A DNA stretch of 53,238 nt from Candidatus Gastranaerophilales bacterium (GCA_944325665.1 CALVAY010000011.1:1-53238); one strand, 5' to 3'; positions 37,164 to 45,812 are shown, counted from the stretch's first letter. Notes: generated by a model from the letters alone, not told the origin. Program-made: numbers and translations.

Positions 37164-38262
37164 TATCCCTCCAATCTTTTACTTTTAGTTCGCAGCACAT
37201 CTGGCAAGATGTAAAGCATTTTGAATATTTAAGATTTTTTCTAAAGCACCTGTATTTTACTTCATTATACACTTGAGAAATTGTTTTGTCTTTAATGTTT
37301 GCGATTTTTAAAGATAAACAAGGGTAAATATCGCCATTAGGGCTTATTATCATATTTGAAAAAGGAAACTTGCAGGGTTCATATATTTCACTCGGATGAA
37401 GATTTGCTTCTTGTGTGAAAAATTTTCTTATTTTTATCATTTCATCCTCAAAAGAACTGCCTTCAAATTTTGGCGAAAAGCGTATTTTCGTCTTAGATTT
37501 TTCCCTTATTTTGTTTATCTCTTTGAAGATTTTCTCAAACTCATCCAAATTAAAATATTGCTCAACAGGGTAATTTGTTTCATAAAATTCGGTGCCAAAA
37601 TTGTCCCTCAAAATTGAATTTTGCTTTAGATTGTTGTTCCTCAAAAAAGAAATTGAGAAAAATTCAAAATTATTTTTTGTGCAATATTCATATAAATTTA
37701 GAAGGTCTTCAAGATTATCTTTAAGGACAATTGTTTTAATATCAAGCATAGGACGTTTTTTTCTTTGAGAAATGTTATCCAAATTATCCTTTATTTTGGC
37801 AAAAATTCCCTTTGCGCCTCTGTTTTTGTCGTGGTTTTCACCCCAACCGTCTAAAGATACACTCAAGAGCATCATTTTTGATTTTATAAAAGCGTTAATT
37901 ATATCATCATTAATCAAAACCCCGTTTGTAACAACGTTAACTTTAGACAAAACTTTTTTTGAAGATGCGAATAAAATTTCTTTAAAATCTTCTCTAATTA
38001 AAGGTTCACCGCCAACAAGCGTAATAAAAGAATAAAAAGGTACTTGCTTTATAACTCTTAACCACTCATCATAGGTCATTTCCTGTTTTTTTCTGTCATC
38101 CCCAACGTAACAATACGGGCAGTTAAGATTACATCTGTATGTTAATTCAAAAAAGTACCTTAAAGGCTTAAGCGCAAAGCCTTGCGGATGATTATACGAA
38201 AAGTCGGCATAAGTATTTCTAAAAAAATCAAAGAGTTTAGAGTAATCAAGAAAATTTTTCAT
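37153..38262 (-). CDS. Radical SAM/SPASM domain protein
   Basis: Iron-sulfur enzyme of 369 residues. The SAM-cluster motif CNLNCPYC (CxxxCxxC) lies near residue 42, followed by LVGGEPLIRED. The C-terminal SPASM region has cysteines in EPCKFPF, YPCLSL, KCFTSCQMCCEL, enough for an auxiliary cluster. Family members modify ribosomal peptides or mature enzymes. The overlap with the M16 peptidase gene is suggestive, but no precursor peptide is visible next to it. There is no Shine-Dalgarno sequence, and TAAAAT ends 6 bases before the ATG, so the mRNA should be leaderless. Confidence 0.9.
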   Translation of the reverse strand: MKNFLDYSKLFDFFRNTYADFSYNHPQGFALKPLRYFFELTYRCNLNCPYCYVGDDRKKQEMTYDEWLRVIKQVPFYSFITLVGGEPLIREDFKEILFASSKKVLSKVNVVTNGVLINDDIINAFIKSKMMLLSVSLDGWGENHDKNRGAKGIFAKIKDNLDNISQRKKRPMLDIKTIVLKDNLEDLLNLYEYCTKNNFEFFSISFLRNNNLKQNSILRDNFGTEFYETNYPVEQYFNLDEFEKIFKEINKIREKSKTKIRFSPKFEGSSFEDEMIKIRKFFTQEANLHPSEIYEPCKFPFSNMIISPNGDIYPCLSLKIANIKDKTISQVYNEVKYRCFRKNLKYSKCFTSCQMCCELKVKDWRDNEK

Positions 38263-38268
38263 TTTTTA

Positions 38269-38299
38269 ATTTTACTACATCAAATGTTTATAGTAAAAT
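38269..38299. promoter_or_regulatory. Symmetric overlapping promoters for radical SAM gene and dnaA
   Basis: A 9-bp inverted repeat, ATTTTACTA (38269-38277) and TAGTAAAAT (38291-38299), with a 13-base centre. On plus it reads TTTACT-17-TAAAAT towards dnaA. On minus it reads TTTACT-17-TAAAAT towards the radical SAM gene. Each -10 therefore contains the -35 of the other promoter. Polymerase can occupy only one direction at a time. Confidence 0.6.
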
Positions 38300-38354
38300 T
38301 AAAAGCGTAAAACTTTTGAATGGTTGGAGTGAAAGTTTAAGTCAAGGAGCAATC

Positions 38355-39734
38355 TTGAAACAAGACGAAAACGAAGCTTGGCAGAAAGTCATAGACGAAA
38401 TAAAAGTAAATATACCCGAAACCGCTCACAGCTGGCTTAACAACTTAGAGCCCGCGCTGCCTTTGTATGATATGCCCTCTAACGGCATTTTTCTGATGAA
38501 AAGTAACCAAGGCTTTGGAATACAGGTTTTAACGCAAAAATATTTAGCCGAAATTGAAGAGGCTCTTGAGAGGGTAACATCCCTCAAAAGAAGCGTTCGT
38601 ATTGTTCTTGATGAAAATATTAAACCGCAAAAGAAAAAACAACCTAAGCAAAGCCAGCAATTTAGCCTTGTACAGGAGCAAATTGACAACCTTAAGCAAA
38701 TGCACTCTTTTTGCGGGCTAAACTTAAAATATACTTTTGAAAATTTTGTTAACGGGGAAAATTCAAACTTTGCCTTTAATGTTGCAAAAATGGTTGCCCA
38801 CGCACCGGGGCAAAAGTACAATCCCTTATACATTCACGGAAATGTAGGACTTGGGAAAACCCACCTTATGCAAGCGATAGGTCATGAAATTTTAAAAAAT
38901 TTCCCCTCGCTAAAGGTAAAATATGCAAAAGCAGAAGAGCTGACCAATCAAATAACCGAATCAGCTATTGTAATGTCAGAGCGTAACTCAAAAATGAAAA
39001 AATTAAGAGATCAGTACAGAAATATAGACGTTCTCTTGCTTGATGACATTCAATTTGCGGAAGGAAAACAAAGAACGGAAGAAGAAATTTTTAATATTTT
39101 TGACGTCTTATTCCATGCCGGCAAGCAAATTGTTTTTGCTTCGGATAGACCGCCCTCAAGCCTTACTTGTACGCCTGACAGGCTAAAGAGCAGATATGAG
39201 TGGGGTATTAATATTGAAATTCAAGTACCTGACCTAAAAACTCGTATTCAAATTATAAAAAACCATGCCAAACGCTCGGAATTTGAAATATCCGACGAAG
39301 TGGCAGAGTTTTTAGCAAAAGTCTATGACAAAAACATAAGAGAGCTTGAAGGTGCATACAATAAAATAAGTGCTTATGCCTCAATTCAGGGAGTAGAGGC
39401 GGATATTGAGCTTGCAAAAAAAATATTAAACATTAATGAAAATGCTAAGAAAATAACCGTGGAAGATATAATTGAAAAAACTGCAAAGTTTTTTGGTGTA
39501 AAAAAAGAAGATTTGCTTTCAAGCGCAAAAGCAAAAGAAATTGCAAACGCAAGAAAAATTGCAATGTTCTTATCAAGAGAAATAACTCAACTAAGTCTGC
39601 CTGAAATAGGCTCTGCGTTTGGTAAAAACCATACTACGGTTTTATACAATTGCGACAAAATCAAAGAAAATCTTCAAACAGACAAGGCTCTTGAGGATAA
39701 AATTAACGAGCTTACGAACTTTATTAAAAATTAA
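38355..39734 (+). CDS. dnaA: Chromosomal replication initiator DnaA
   Basis: Initiates chromosome replication. I place the start at TTG 38355 because AAGGAG lies 5 bases upstream and the protein then begins in the usual DnaA manner (Trp 8-9 residues in, VIDEIKVNIPETAHSW). An in-frame TTG at 38316 would add 13 residues without a binding site. The 459-residue product has domain I, a basic linker, the AAA+ core (GNVGLGKTHL, VLLLDDIQF) and the C-terminal DNA-binding domain (SLPEIGSAFGKNHTTVLYN). No dnaN gene follows, and no DnaA-box cluster lies beside it, so the origin is probably elsewhere. Its stop codon overlaps that of the convergent gene. Confidence 0.96.
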   Translation: MKQDENEAWQKVIDEIKVNIPETAHSWLNNLEPALPLYDMPSNGIFLMKSNQGFGIQVLTQKYLAEIEEALERVTSLKRSVRIVLDENIKPQKKKQPKQSQQFSLVQEQIDNLKQMHSFCGLNLKYTFENFVNGENSNFAFNVAKMVAHAPGQKYNPLYIHGNVGLGKTHLMQAIGHEILKNFPSLKVKYAKAEELTNQITESAIVMSERNSKMKKLRDQYRNIDVLLLDDIQFAEGKQRTEEEIFNIFDVLFHAGKQIVFASDRPPSSLTCTPDRLKSRYEWGINIEIQVPDLKTRIQIIKNHAKRSEFEISDEVAEFLAKVYDKNIRELEGAYNKISAYASIQGVEADIELAKKILNINENAKKITVEDIIEKTAKFFGVKKEDLLSSAKAKEIANARKIAMFLSREITQLSLPEIGSAFGKNHTTVLYNCDKIKENLQTDKALEDKINELTNFIKN

Positions 39735-40681
39735 AGCTCAAATTTTAGAATTTTATTACCGTCTTGCTCGCTAACGATAAGAATTTTTCTTGTCGAGTCA
39801 ACTGCTATACAATATGGCTTTTTAACTTTTGCAAATTCACTTACAACACCTTGAGGGGTAACTCTTAGGATGTTATTTTTTGTATAGTTTGCAACGTATA
39901 AGTTGTCATAAGCATCAACTGCCATACCAATAGGGCCGCCGAGTTGAGAAAATTCAACAAAAATTGTTTTCTCGCCTGACGGGGTTATTTTATATACTTT
40001 ATTTTGTGAAAAACTTGCCGCATAAACGTTTCCCATTGAATCTGCCGCGACGCCCGAAGGAGCAGATAATTCGATAAGAAGATTTGATTGCTCAAGCTTT
40101 GGCTCATCCTCTTGCTGTGGTTTTTGAACCTCTGTTTTTGGTGCTTCTTGAGCTTGGTTTTGCTTATCCAAATCAATTGTCATTTTAGACTGAAGTTCTT
40201 GCTGCATTTGAGCCTTTTGTTGCTGAACCAAAAGTTGAGTTTGCCTTGCTTTAATTTTTTGGCTAAACTTTTGTGCTTCGCTGTAATGAGAATCACTATC
40301 GGGTATTTTAGCCAAAGTAGCCTGAGCACGGTTTAGGTAACCTCTTTTGTATAAAAGCTTTGACAGTTCAAGCGCACTTTCGTAATCCTGCGGTTTAAGC
40401 TGAATTACTTTTTCATAACTTTTTATTGCAGCGTCCGTATAACCGTATGAGGCTTGAATTTGTGCAAGATTGTAATACGCTTCGTAGAATTTCGGGTTCA
40501 AGGAAATGGCTTTTTTAAAGTAGTCCATTGATTTTTGAACCTGATTTTGCGAATAATAATCTATGCCCATATTATAAAGTGCTGTCGCCTCTTCAAGCGA
40601 ATAATAAGCACAAGAGGGGCTAGAGGCAATAGTCAATATTGTCAAAAAAGAAAAAAATAAACTAAAAATTATCTTTTTCAT
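39731..40681 (-). CDS. Exported TPR and NHL-repeat protein
   Basis: A 316-residue protein with a signal peptide (to about residue 25, ending near SSPSCAYY). Three or four TPR motifs cover about 28-135, followed by a Gln-rich linker (about 145-195). The last 115 residues are NHL/SMP-30-like propeller blades (SAPSGVAADSMGNVYAA, GPIGMAVDAYDNLYVAN, KPYCIAVDSTRKILIVS). Three blades are too few to close a propeller alone. The cysteine near the cleavage site could be lipidated but lacks a clear lipobox. TATAAT ends 9 bases before the ATG, without a Shine-Dalgarno sequence. Confidence 0.85.
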   Translation of the reverse strand: MKKIIFSLFFSFLTILTIASSPSCAYYSLEEATALYNMGIDYYSQNQVQKSMDYFKKAISLNPKFYEAYYNLAQIQASYGYTDAAIKSYEKVIQLKPQDYESALELSKLLYKRGYLNRAQATLAKIPDSDSHYSEAQKFSQKIKARQTQLLVQQQKAQMQQELQSKMTIDLDKQNQAQEAPKTEVQKPQQEDEPKLEQSNLLIELSAPSGVAADSMGNVYAASFSQNKVYKITPSGEKTIFVEFSQLGGPIGMAVDAYDNLYVANYTKNNILRVTPQGVVSEFAKVKKPYCIAVDSTRKILIVSEQDGNKILKFEL

Positions 40682-40683
40682 GA

Positions 40684-40719
40684 TAAAATTATTATAACAA
40701 AAAAGGAGAATATATACAA
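40684..40719. promoter_or_regulatory. Interlocked divergent promoters of TPR-NHL gene and dapL
   Basis: On minus, TTGTAT (40719-40714) and TATAAT (40696-40691) spaced 17 bases serve the TPR-NHL gene. On plus, an extended -10 TGATAAAAT (hexamer 40684-40689) serves dapL, whose leader has AAGGAG at 40703-40708. The two -10 elements are one base apart. Confidence 0.5.
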
Positions 40720-41906
40720 TGAAAACATCTCAAAGATTAGAAAAAATTCCGCCTTACCTTTTTGCAAGGATAGATGCAAAAATTGCTGAGGCTAAAGCTA
40801 AAGGTATAGATATAATCTCTCTTGGTGTTGGCGACCCTGATACGCCGACTATTCCAAGTGTAGTTGAAGCAATGCATAAGGCGATAGATAAACCTTCAAA
40901 CCATGATTATCCGCCTTATAACGGTACTAAAGAATTTAGAGATGCCAGCGCAAAGTGGATGAAAGACAGATTTAACGTAGATGTTGACCCTGACAAAGAA
41001 GTTTTGGCAAACATCGGTTCAAAAGAAGCAATCGCACACGTATTCTTTGCTTTTGTTGATGCAGGCGACATTACATTGTGCCCTGATCCGGGGTATCCGG
41101 TATATCAAAACGCAACAATTCTTGCAGGCGGCGAGCCTTATTCTATGCCGCTTTTAGAAGAAAACGGCTTCTTGCCCGATTTTGATAAAATCCCCGAAGA
41201 TGTTGCAAGAAAAGCAAAATTGATGTTTTTAAATTACCCGAACAACCCAACAGGTGCTGTTTGTGATTTGGAATTCTATCAAAAAGCTGTTGATTACTGC
41301 AAAAAATATGATATTCTACTTTGCTCTGACCAAGCTTATTGTGAAATGACCTATGACGGCTATAAAGCTCCTTCCGTTCTTGAAGCAAAAGGTGCAAAAG
41401 ATGTGGCAATTGAATTTTTCTCACATTCAAAATCATACAACATGACAGGCTGGCGTGTTGGCTTTATTGCAGGAAACGAAAAGGCAATCGAAGCACTTGG
41501 AACAATTAAAAACAACATCGACTCAGGCTGCTTTAAGGCTATTCAAGAGGCCGCAACTCAAGCATACAGTGCGCCTAAAAGCCAAATTGAAGAGCTGAAT
41601 AAAATGTACAAAGAAAGAAAAGAAGTAATGGAAAAAGGCTTAAGAGAATTAGGCTGGGATGTAAAACCCTCCAGAGCTACTTTTTACCTTTGGTTAAAAG
41701 CTCCCGAAGGCTTCACAAGCGAAGAATTTGCAACAGTATTGCTTGAAAAAGCACACATTGTTGTACCGCCGGGAAACGGCTATGGCAAATACGGCGAAGG
41801 TTACTTCAGAATTGCTCTTACAAAACCTGTTGATGTTCTGCAAAAAGCTCTCGACAGAATGAAAGAAGCAGGCATCAGATACGATATGAAGGCTGTTAAA
41901 TGCTAA
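40719..41906 (+). CDS. dapL: LL-diaminopimelate aminotransferase
   Basis: PLP-dependent aminotransferase that converts tetrahydrodipicolinate directly to LL-diaminopimelate for lysine and peptidoglycan. The 395-residue length is normal. The fold-type I motifs are present: GVGDPDTPT, NYPNNPTGAV, SDQAYCEM and the PLP lysine in SHSKSYNMTGWRVGF. The overall pattern (YPPYNGTKEFRDA, FLPDFDKIPED) fits the DapL group, which is also the pathway of Cyanobacteria; a related class I aminotransferase remains possible. AAGGAG precedes the ATG by 10 bases. It overlaps tsaD by 7 bases. Confidence 0.85.
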   Translation: MKTSQRLEKIPPYLFARIDAKIAEAKAKGIDIISLGVGDPDTPTIPSVVEAMHKAIDKPSNHDYPPYNGTKEFRDASAKWMKDRFNVDVDPDKEVLANIGSKEAIAHVFFAFVDAGDITLCPDPGYPVYQNATILAGGEPYSMPLLEENGFLPDFDKIPEDVARKAKLMFLNYPNNPTGAVCDLEFYQKAVDYCKKYDILLCSDQAYCEMTYDGYKAPSVLEAKGAKDVAIEFFSHSKSYNMTGWRVGFIAGNEKAIEALGTIKNNIDSGCFKAIQEAATQAYSAPKSQIEELNKMYKERKEVMEKGLRELGWDVKPSRATFYLWLKAPEGFTSEEFATVLLEKAHIVVPPGNGYGKYGEGYFRIALTKPVDVLQKALDRMKEAGIRYDMKAVKC

Positions 41907-42874
41907 TATTTGCAATAGAATCAAGTTGTGATGAAACCGCATGTGCCATCGTAAAAGATGGCCGTGAGGTTTTGTCCAATGTTGTTTTCTCACAAATAAA
42001 AACTCACCAAAAATTTGGCGGCGTTGTCCCAGAAGTTGCTGCAAGAGAACACCTTGACTCAATCGGCGTTGTTATAAAAGAGACTTTTGAGCAAGCCGCA
42101 ATTTCTCCAAAGGAAATTGATGCATTTGCATCAACCGTTGGGCCGGGGCTTGTCGGATGTTTACTTGTGGGGCTAAATGCTGCAAAAACGCTTTCCCTTG
42201 TACATAACAAGCCATACATTGGGGTAAATCACTTACAAGCTCACGTGTGTGCAAATTTTATAGAATCAGACTTAAAACCGCCCTTTATGTGCCTTTTGGT
42301 TTCAGGCGGACACACACAGGTTATCAGAGTTGAGGATTACGACAAGCAAGAAATTGTCGCTTCAACAATTGATGACGCCGTAGGTGAAGTCTATGACAAG
42401 GTTGCACGCTTAATGGGACTACCATACCCCGGTGGAATTATGCTTGACAAACTGGCTCAAGAAGGCAATCCAAAAGCATTTAGTCTGCCTGAAGCAAAAG
42501 TGGGTGAGGACGAGTTTAGTTTTTCGGGTCTTAAAACCGCACTTTTAAGATTAACTCAAAGCTTCAAGGGTAAAGAAATGCCCATAAAAGATATATGCGC
42601 AAGTTTTCAACACAGAGTTTCAGACACTCTTATCAAAAAAACGGTTAACCTTGCCGACAAATATAATTACAAAACCATTATTACCGCAGGCGGTGTAGCG
42701 GCAAATTCAGAATTAAGAAAAAAGCTTGCGCAACTGAATGACAAAGGCTACATAACTTATGCGCCAAAGATGAAATACTGCACGGATAACGCTGCAATGG
42801 TAGGTTCTTGCGCTTACTTTAACCCGATTAAATGCGCAAATTCCCTTGAGCTTGAAGTTTTTTCAAGAGATTAG
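41900..42874 (+). CDS. tsaD: tRNA threonylcarbamoyltransferase TsaD
   Basis: Catalyses the last step of t6A37 tRNA modification with TsaB/E partners. The 324 residues begin MLIFAIESSCDETACA and contain GVVPEVAAREH, the metal-binding histidines in VNHLQAH, the loop LVSGGHTQ, FSFSGLKTALL and the C-terminal CTDNAAMV. All are family signatures. The start overlaps the end of dapL by 7 bases, so translation is coupled. The stop TAG overlaps the stop of the convergent gene (TTAG). Confidence 0.96.
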   Translation: MLIFAIESSCDETACAIVKDGREVLSNVVFSQIKTHQKFGGVVPEVAAREHLDSIGVVIKETFEQAAISPKEIDAFASTVGPGLVGCLLVGLNAAKTLSLVHNKPYIGVNHLQAHVCANFIESDLKPPFMCLLVSGGHTQVIRVEDYDKQEIVASTIDDAVGEVYDKVARLMGLPYPGGIMLDKLAQEGNPKAFSLPEAKVGEDEFSFSGLKTALLRLTQSFKGKEMPIKDICASFQHRVSDTLIKKTVNLADKYNYKTIITAGGVAANSELRKKLAQLNDKGYITYAPKMKYCTDNAAMVGSCAYFNPIKCANSLELEVFSRD

Positions 42875-43614
42875 AGCCATTGATGCCTACCGTTAACCAT
42901 TTTAAAGTTATAAGGTCTAAGGCTCATCTTGTCATCATTTAGAGCAACATAGCAGGAATTTGAACCCATTGCACAGTAGAGTATATCAATTCCCATTTCG
43001 TTTACCAATAAATCATGACAGTATTTATTTGTAAGTTTATACGATTCTTCTCTTGTAGGTGCAAAACCTTCTGCAAATTTAATTATCTCTTGGTTATTCA
43101 TAATACCGTCATAAAATTTACTTTCAAATACGGGTATTTCTGCCATATCGCCGGTATAAGTACCTTCTAATGCAATGTTCCCATAACTCATATCCTGATA
43201 TCCCGCAAAATATGTACCGGGACCTGCTTGAATTCGGTAATTTTTACTGTAATCCAGTCCACTATCAAGCATTTCCAAAGCATTTTCAAGCATTGTACTA
43301 TGTATAACACCGGACTTTACAACAGAAAGTCTTACATCAGACCAGCAAGAAATTGAACTTTCCAGATATTCCCTAATTGTTCCTTCAAAAACCTCGCCGC
43401 TTTCTTTCTTAAACTTAAACACTTTGTTATCAAAAGCATCCTTAAGCTCTTGCGGCAAATCACTTTTATTTGATTTTGCTTGCGAACATTTTCCGCTAAA
43501 AGAAACTGTATCGGCTTTTGGAGTTCTTTCCAGCGGATTGTCTGCATTTGGCTTTTTAGTATTTATACAAGGTGAGTTTAAATTTAAATTTAATGAGGAA
43601 ATTTTTGAAATCAT
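42871..43614 (-). CDS. Lineage-type protein, possible ADP-ribosyltransferase fold
   Basis: A 247-residue protein with a flexible N-terminus of about 50 residues that carries VSFSG (37-41), the F-[KST]-G motif found in other unassigned proteins here. The rest resembles small ADP-ribosyltransferase-like domains: VIHSTMLENALEML at 103-116 followed by DSGLD, then GPGTYFAGY at 131-139, YGNIAL, and a C-terminal YVALNDDKMSLRPY. This gives an H105...Y135 order like the H-Y-E class, though I cannot identify a catalytic glutamate. No clear signal peptide. AAGG lies 7 bases before the ATG. The ART assignment is a hypothesis. Confidence 0.65.
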   Translation of the reverse strand: MISKISSLNLNLNSPCINTKKPNADNPLERTPKADTVSFSGKCSQAKSNKSDLPQELKDAFDNKVFKFKKESGEVFEGTIREYLESSISCWSDVRLSVVKSGVIHSTMLENALEMLDSGLDYSKNYRIQAGPGTYFAGYQDMSYGNIALEGTYTGDMAEIPVFESKFYDGIMNNQEIIKFAEGFAPTREESYKLTNKYCHDLLVNEMGIDILYCAMGSNSCYVALNDDKMSLRPYNFKMVNGRHQWL

Positions 43615-43670
43615 GCTCCGACCTTTTTACTGTAATGCAGTCATACAAAACACAAAAAAGAAAATAATTG

Positions 43671-44915
43671 TCATTTAATTTCTTTTGCTATTAAATTTTT
43701 TGCAAATTCAAGCTGTCTGTCGAAGCTTTTTACCATATCTTCTTTTGTAAAAACAACCTCATAATCCGGTTCTATTCCTTTTTTATTTATATCATATCCT
43801 TTAGGAGTCAAATATCTTGCAATGGTTAAATTCATGCCCATTTGATTGGGTAGAGGATAAATTTTTTGCACAACACCCTTGCCAAAAGTTCTTGTACCGA
43901 CGATTTTTGCCCTGTTGTTGTCCTTAAGAGCAGCAGAAACAATCTCGGACGCTGAGGCACTATCGCCATCAACAAGGACTATAAGCGGTTTATCATATAC
44001 AAAGTCGCCGCTTTGTACACTGTATAAACTCTTTTGCCCGTCTCGACCTATAACGCTTACAATATCACCTTGTGTTAAAAACAGATTTGAAACAATAAGC
44101 GCATTTTGAAAAAGACCACCCGTATTACCTCTTAGGTCTAAAATCAGCCCTTTTGTATTTTTTAGCTTATCCAGCGCACTTAAAAATTCTCTTGGGGTAT
44201 CGTTGCCTATAAAACTCAAAATATGTATATAGCCAATGTTTTTATCAAACTTTTGATGTTCAACCGTTTTAAATTTTACCTCGCCGCGTTTAATTTTCTT
44301 GGTGATTTTCTCGTTATTTCTCAAAATTACCAAAGTTACAATTTCATTGAGCTGCCCTTTAATGTACTGCGCAACCTGAAAAATGGACTTACCCTTGGTT
44401 AAATTATCATTAACCGACAACAATAAATCGCCCTGCTTAAGCCCTGCAATATCAGCAGGAGAGCCTTTTATTACGTTAACAATATAAATTTTCCCCGAAA
44501 GTGATGCAATATTAACACCGATTCCGTAAATTTTAGAATCAATGGAATTAGACTGCTCTAAGAATTCTTCTTTTGAAAGTAATCTTGAATACGGGTCATC
44601 AAGGCTTGCAATCATTGAGTTCACAGCAACATAAACGTCATCAATATCTTCTATTTTATTGACATATCTTCTTTTCCACCTACTCCAATTTTGCTCGTTC
44701 AGGTCGGGTTCACAATAACTTTCTCTGACTAACGCCCAGCTTTGCAAAAAAAGTTCTCTCGGGCTTACTTCCTGCTCGTTAATATAATTTGCGGAAGAAA
44801 GCTCATTTATGCGTTCTATTTGAGCATATTTATAGTTTTGAAAAGTTATACCAAATAATAACAGAAGGCATAAAACCAAAAAAGCAGACTGCTTGATTTT
44901 TAATATTCTAAACAT
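43671..44915 (-). CDS. ctpA: S41 C-terminal processing protease with PDZ domain
   Basis: Periplasmic protease anchored by an N-terminal membrane helix (about 8-25). The 414 residues show an N-terminal helical region, a PDZ domain (about 105-190, GIGVNIASLSGKIY and SPADIAGLKQGD) and the S41 catalytic core with LDLRGNTGG, the nucleophile serine in GDSASASEI and the lysine in FGKGVVQ. In Cyanobacteria relatives process photosystem II protein D1; here a cell-envelope role is more likely. It follows a response-regulator gene by 11 bases and probably shares its transcript. Confidence 0.93.
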   Translation of the reverse strand: MFRILKIKQSAFLVLCLLLLFGITFQNYKYAQIERINELSSANYINEQEVSPRELFLQSWALVRESYCEPDLNEQNWSRWKRRYVNKIEDIDDVYVAVNSMIASLDDPYSRLLSKEEFLEQSNSIDSKIYGIGVNIASLSGKIYIVNVIKGSPADIAGLKQGDLLLSVNDNLTKGKSIFQVAQYIKGQLNEIVTLVILRNNEKITKKIKRGEVKFKTVEHQKFDKNIGYIHILSFIGNDTPREFLSALDKLKNTKGLILDLRGNTGGLFQNALIVSNLFLTQGDIVSVIGRDGQKSLYSVQSGDFVYDKPLIVLVDGDSASASEIVSAALKDNNRAKIVGTRTFGKGVVQKIYPLPNQMGMNLTIARYLTPKGYDINKKGIEPDYEVVFTKEDMVKSFDRQLEFAKNLIAKEIK

Positions 44916-44926
44916 ATTCTATCCGT

Positions 44927-45649
44927 TCACTGTCCTTTTGATTTTACACCCGAAGGTACAAGTCTGTATCCCCCGCCGTATATTGTCTCAATGTATTTAT
45001 TTTTTTGGGGAGAAATTTTATCTATTTTACTTCTTAAGTGCCTTATATGCACTCTTATTGTATCTATATCCTCATCGCCCTGATAGCCCCAAACCTCTTT
45101 TAGTAGGACTTTTGAAGAAACCATTTCGTCATGATGTTGCATAAGGACATTTAATATTTCAAATTCAATCGGAGTTAATTTTGCAATTTTATCCAAAATT
45201 TTCACACTGTAACTCTCGGGTATGAGGGTGATATCACCAAGCGTTAAAAGCTCTTTAAATCTTAAAGACTGCATAGCGGCTCCCGAGCGGTTTAAAAGTG
45301 CCAAAACTCTTGCTTTTAGTTCTTCGACTTCAAAAGGCTTTACAAGATAATCATCAACACCCGAGCTAAAACCTTTAAGCTTGTCGTTTAGCTCACCAAG
45401 AGCAGTTAGCATGATTATGGGTAAATTTTTTGTTTGTTCGTTTTGCCTGATTTTAAGAGCCAGACTGTAACCGTCAACTTCGCCCATCATAACATCCAAT
45501 ATAAGTAAATCAGGCATATCTTGTTTGATTAGCGCATAACCTTTAACAGGATCACAGGAATACGAGCATTCATAGCCTGATAATTCGAGGTTAATTTTTA
45601 TAAGCTCGCAAATTGCTTCATCATCATCTATAACAAGAATTTTACTCAT
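44927..45649 (-). CDS. OmpR/PhoB-family response regulator (RpaA/B-like)
   Basis: DNA-binding response regulator of 240 residues. The receiver has the acidic pocket DDDE at 8-11, phospho-acceptor D52 (LDVMM), the conserved threonine (LTALG) and lysine (VKPFE). The C-terminal winged helix ends WGYQGDEDIDTIRVHIRHLRSKI, typical of the family. No histidine kinase gene is nearby. Cyanobacterial RpaA/RpaB proteins are similar orphans, but the exact orthology needs a tree. The ATG lacks a Shine-Dalgarno sequence; TATAAA/TAAAAT ends 6-8 bases upstream, predicting a leaderless or near-leaderless mRNA. Confidence 0.93.
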   Translation of the reverse strand: MSKILVIDDDEAICELIKINLELSGYECSYSCDPVKGYALIKQDMPDLLILDVMMGEVDGYSLALKIRQNEQTKNLPIIMLTALGELNDKLKGFSSGVDDYLVKPFEVEELKARVLALLNRSGAAMQSLRFKELLTLGDITLIPESYSVKILDKIAKLTPIEFEILNVLMQHHDEMVSSKVLLKEVWGYQGDEDIDTIRVHIRHLRSKIDKISPQKNKYIETIYGGGYRLVPSGVKSKGQ

Positions 45650-45722
45650 AGAAAAATTTTATAACAAATAATTTTTTTGAACCAAGAAAAAATTGTAAAA
45701 GAATGTTAAAATATTGTTCAAG

Positions 45723-45768
45723 AAAACACAAAAAATTACTTGTGTGTTTTTTTCTTATGTTGTAATAT
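45723..45768 (+). promoter_or_regulatory. speD: speD promoter overlapping a hairpin
   Basis: TTGTGT (45740-45745) and TAATAT (45763-45768) are spaced 17 bases. The -35 region is covered by an 8-bp inverted repeat, AAAACACA (45723-45730) and TGTGTTTT (45743-45750), followed by TTT. The dyad may be an operator or a terminator-like structure; no upstream plus-strand gene needs a terminator here. Confidence 0.4.
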
Positions 45769-45812
45769 TAACTAGCGTACTTTTTACACAATATCACAAG
45801 GAGGACTATGAA

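Noticed and set aside
38262-38355. Replication origin beside dnaA
   Set aside because: No cluster of DnaA boxes (TTATNCACA-like) and no dnaN; single matches elsewhere, such as one inside nifU, are not clustered.
45714-45812. N-terminal extension of SpeD
   Set aside because: Hydrophobic and unlike the family; AAGGAGG sits 8 bases before the TTG at 45813 and the predicted promoter lies inside the extension.
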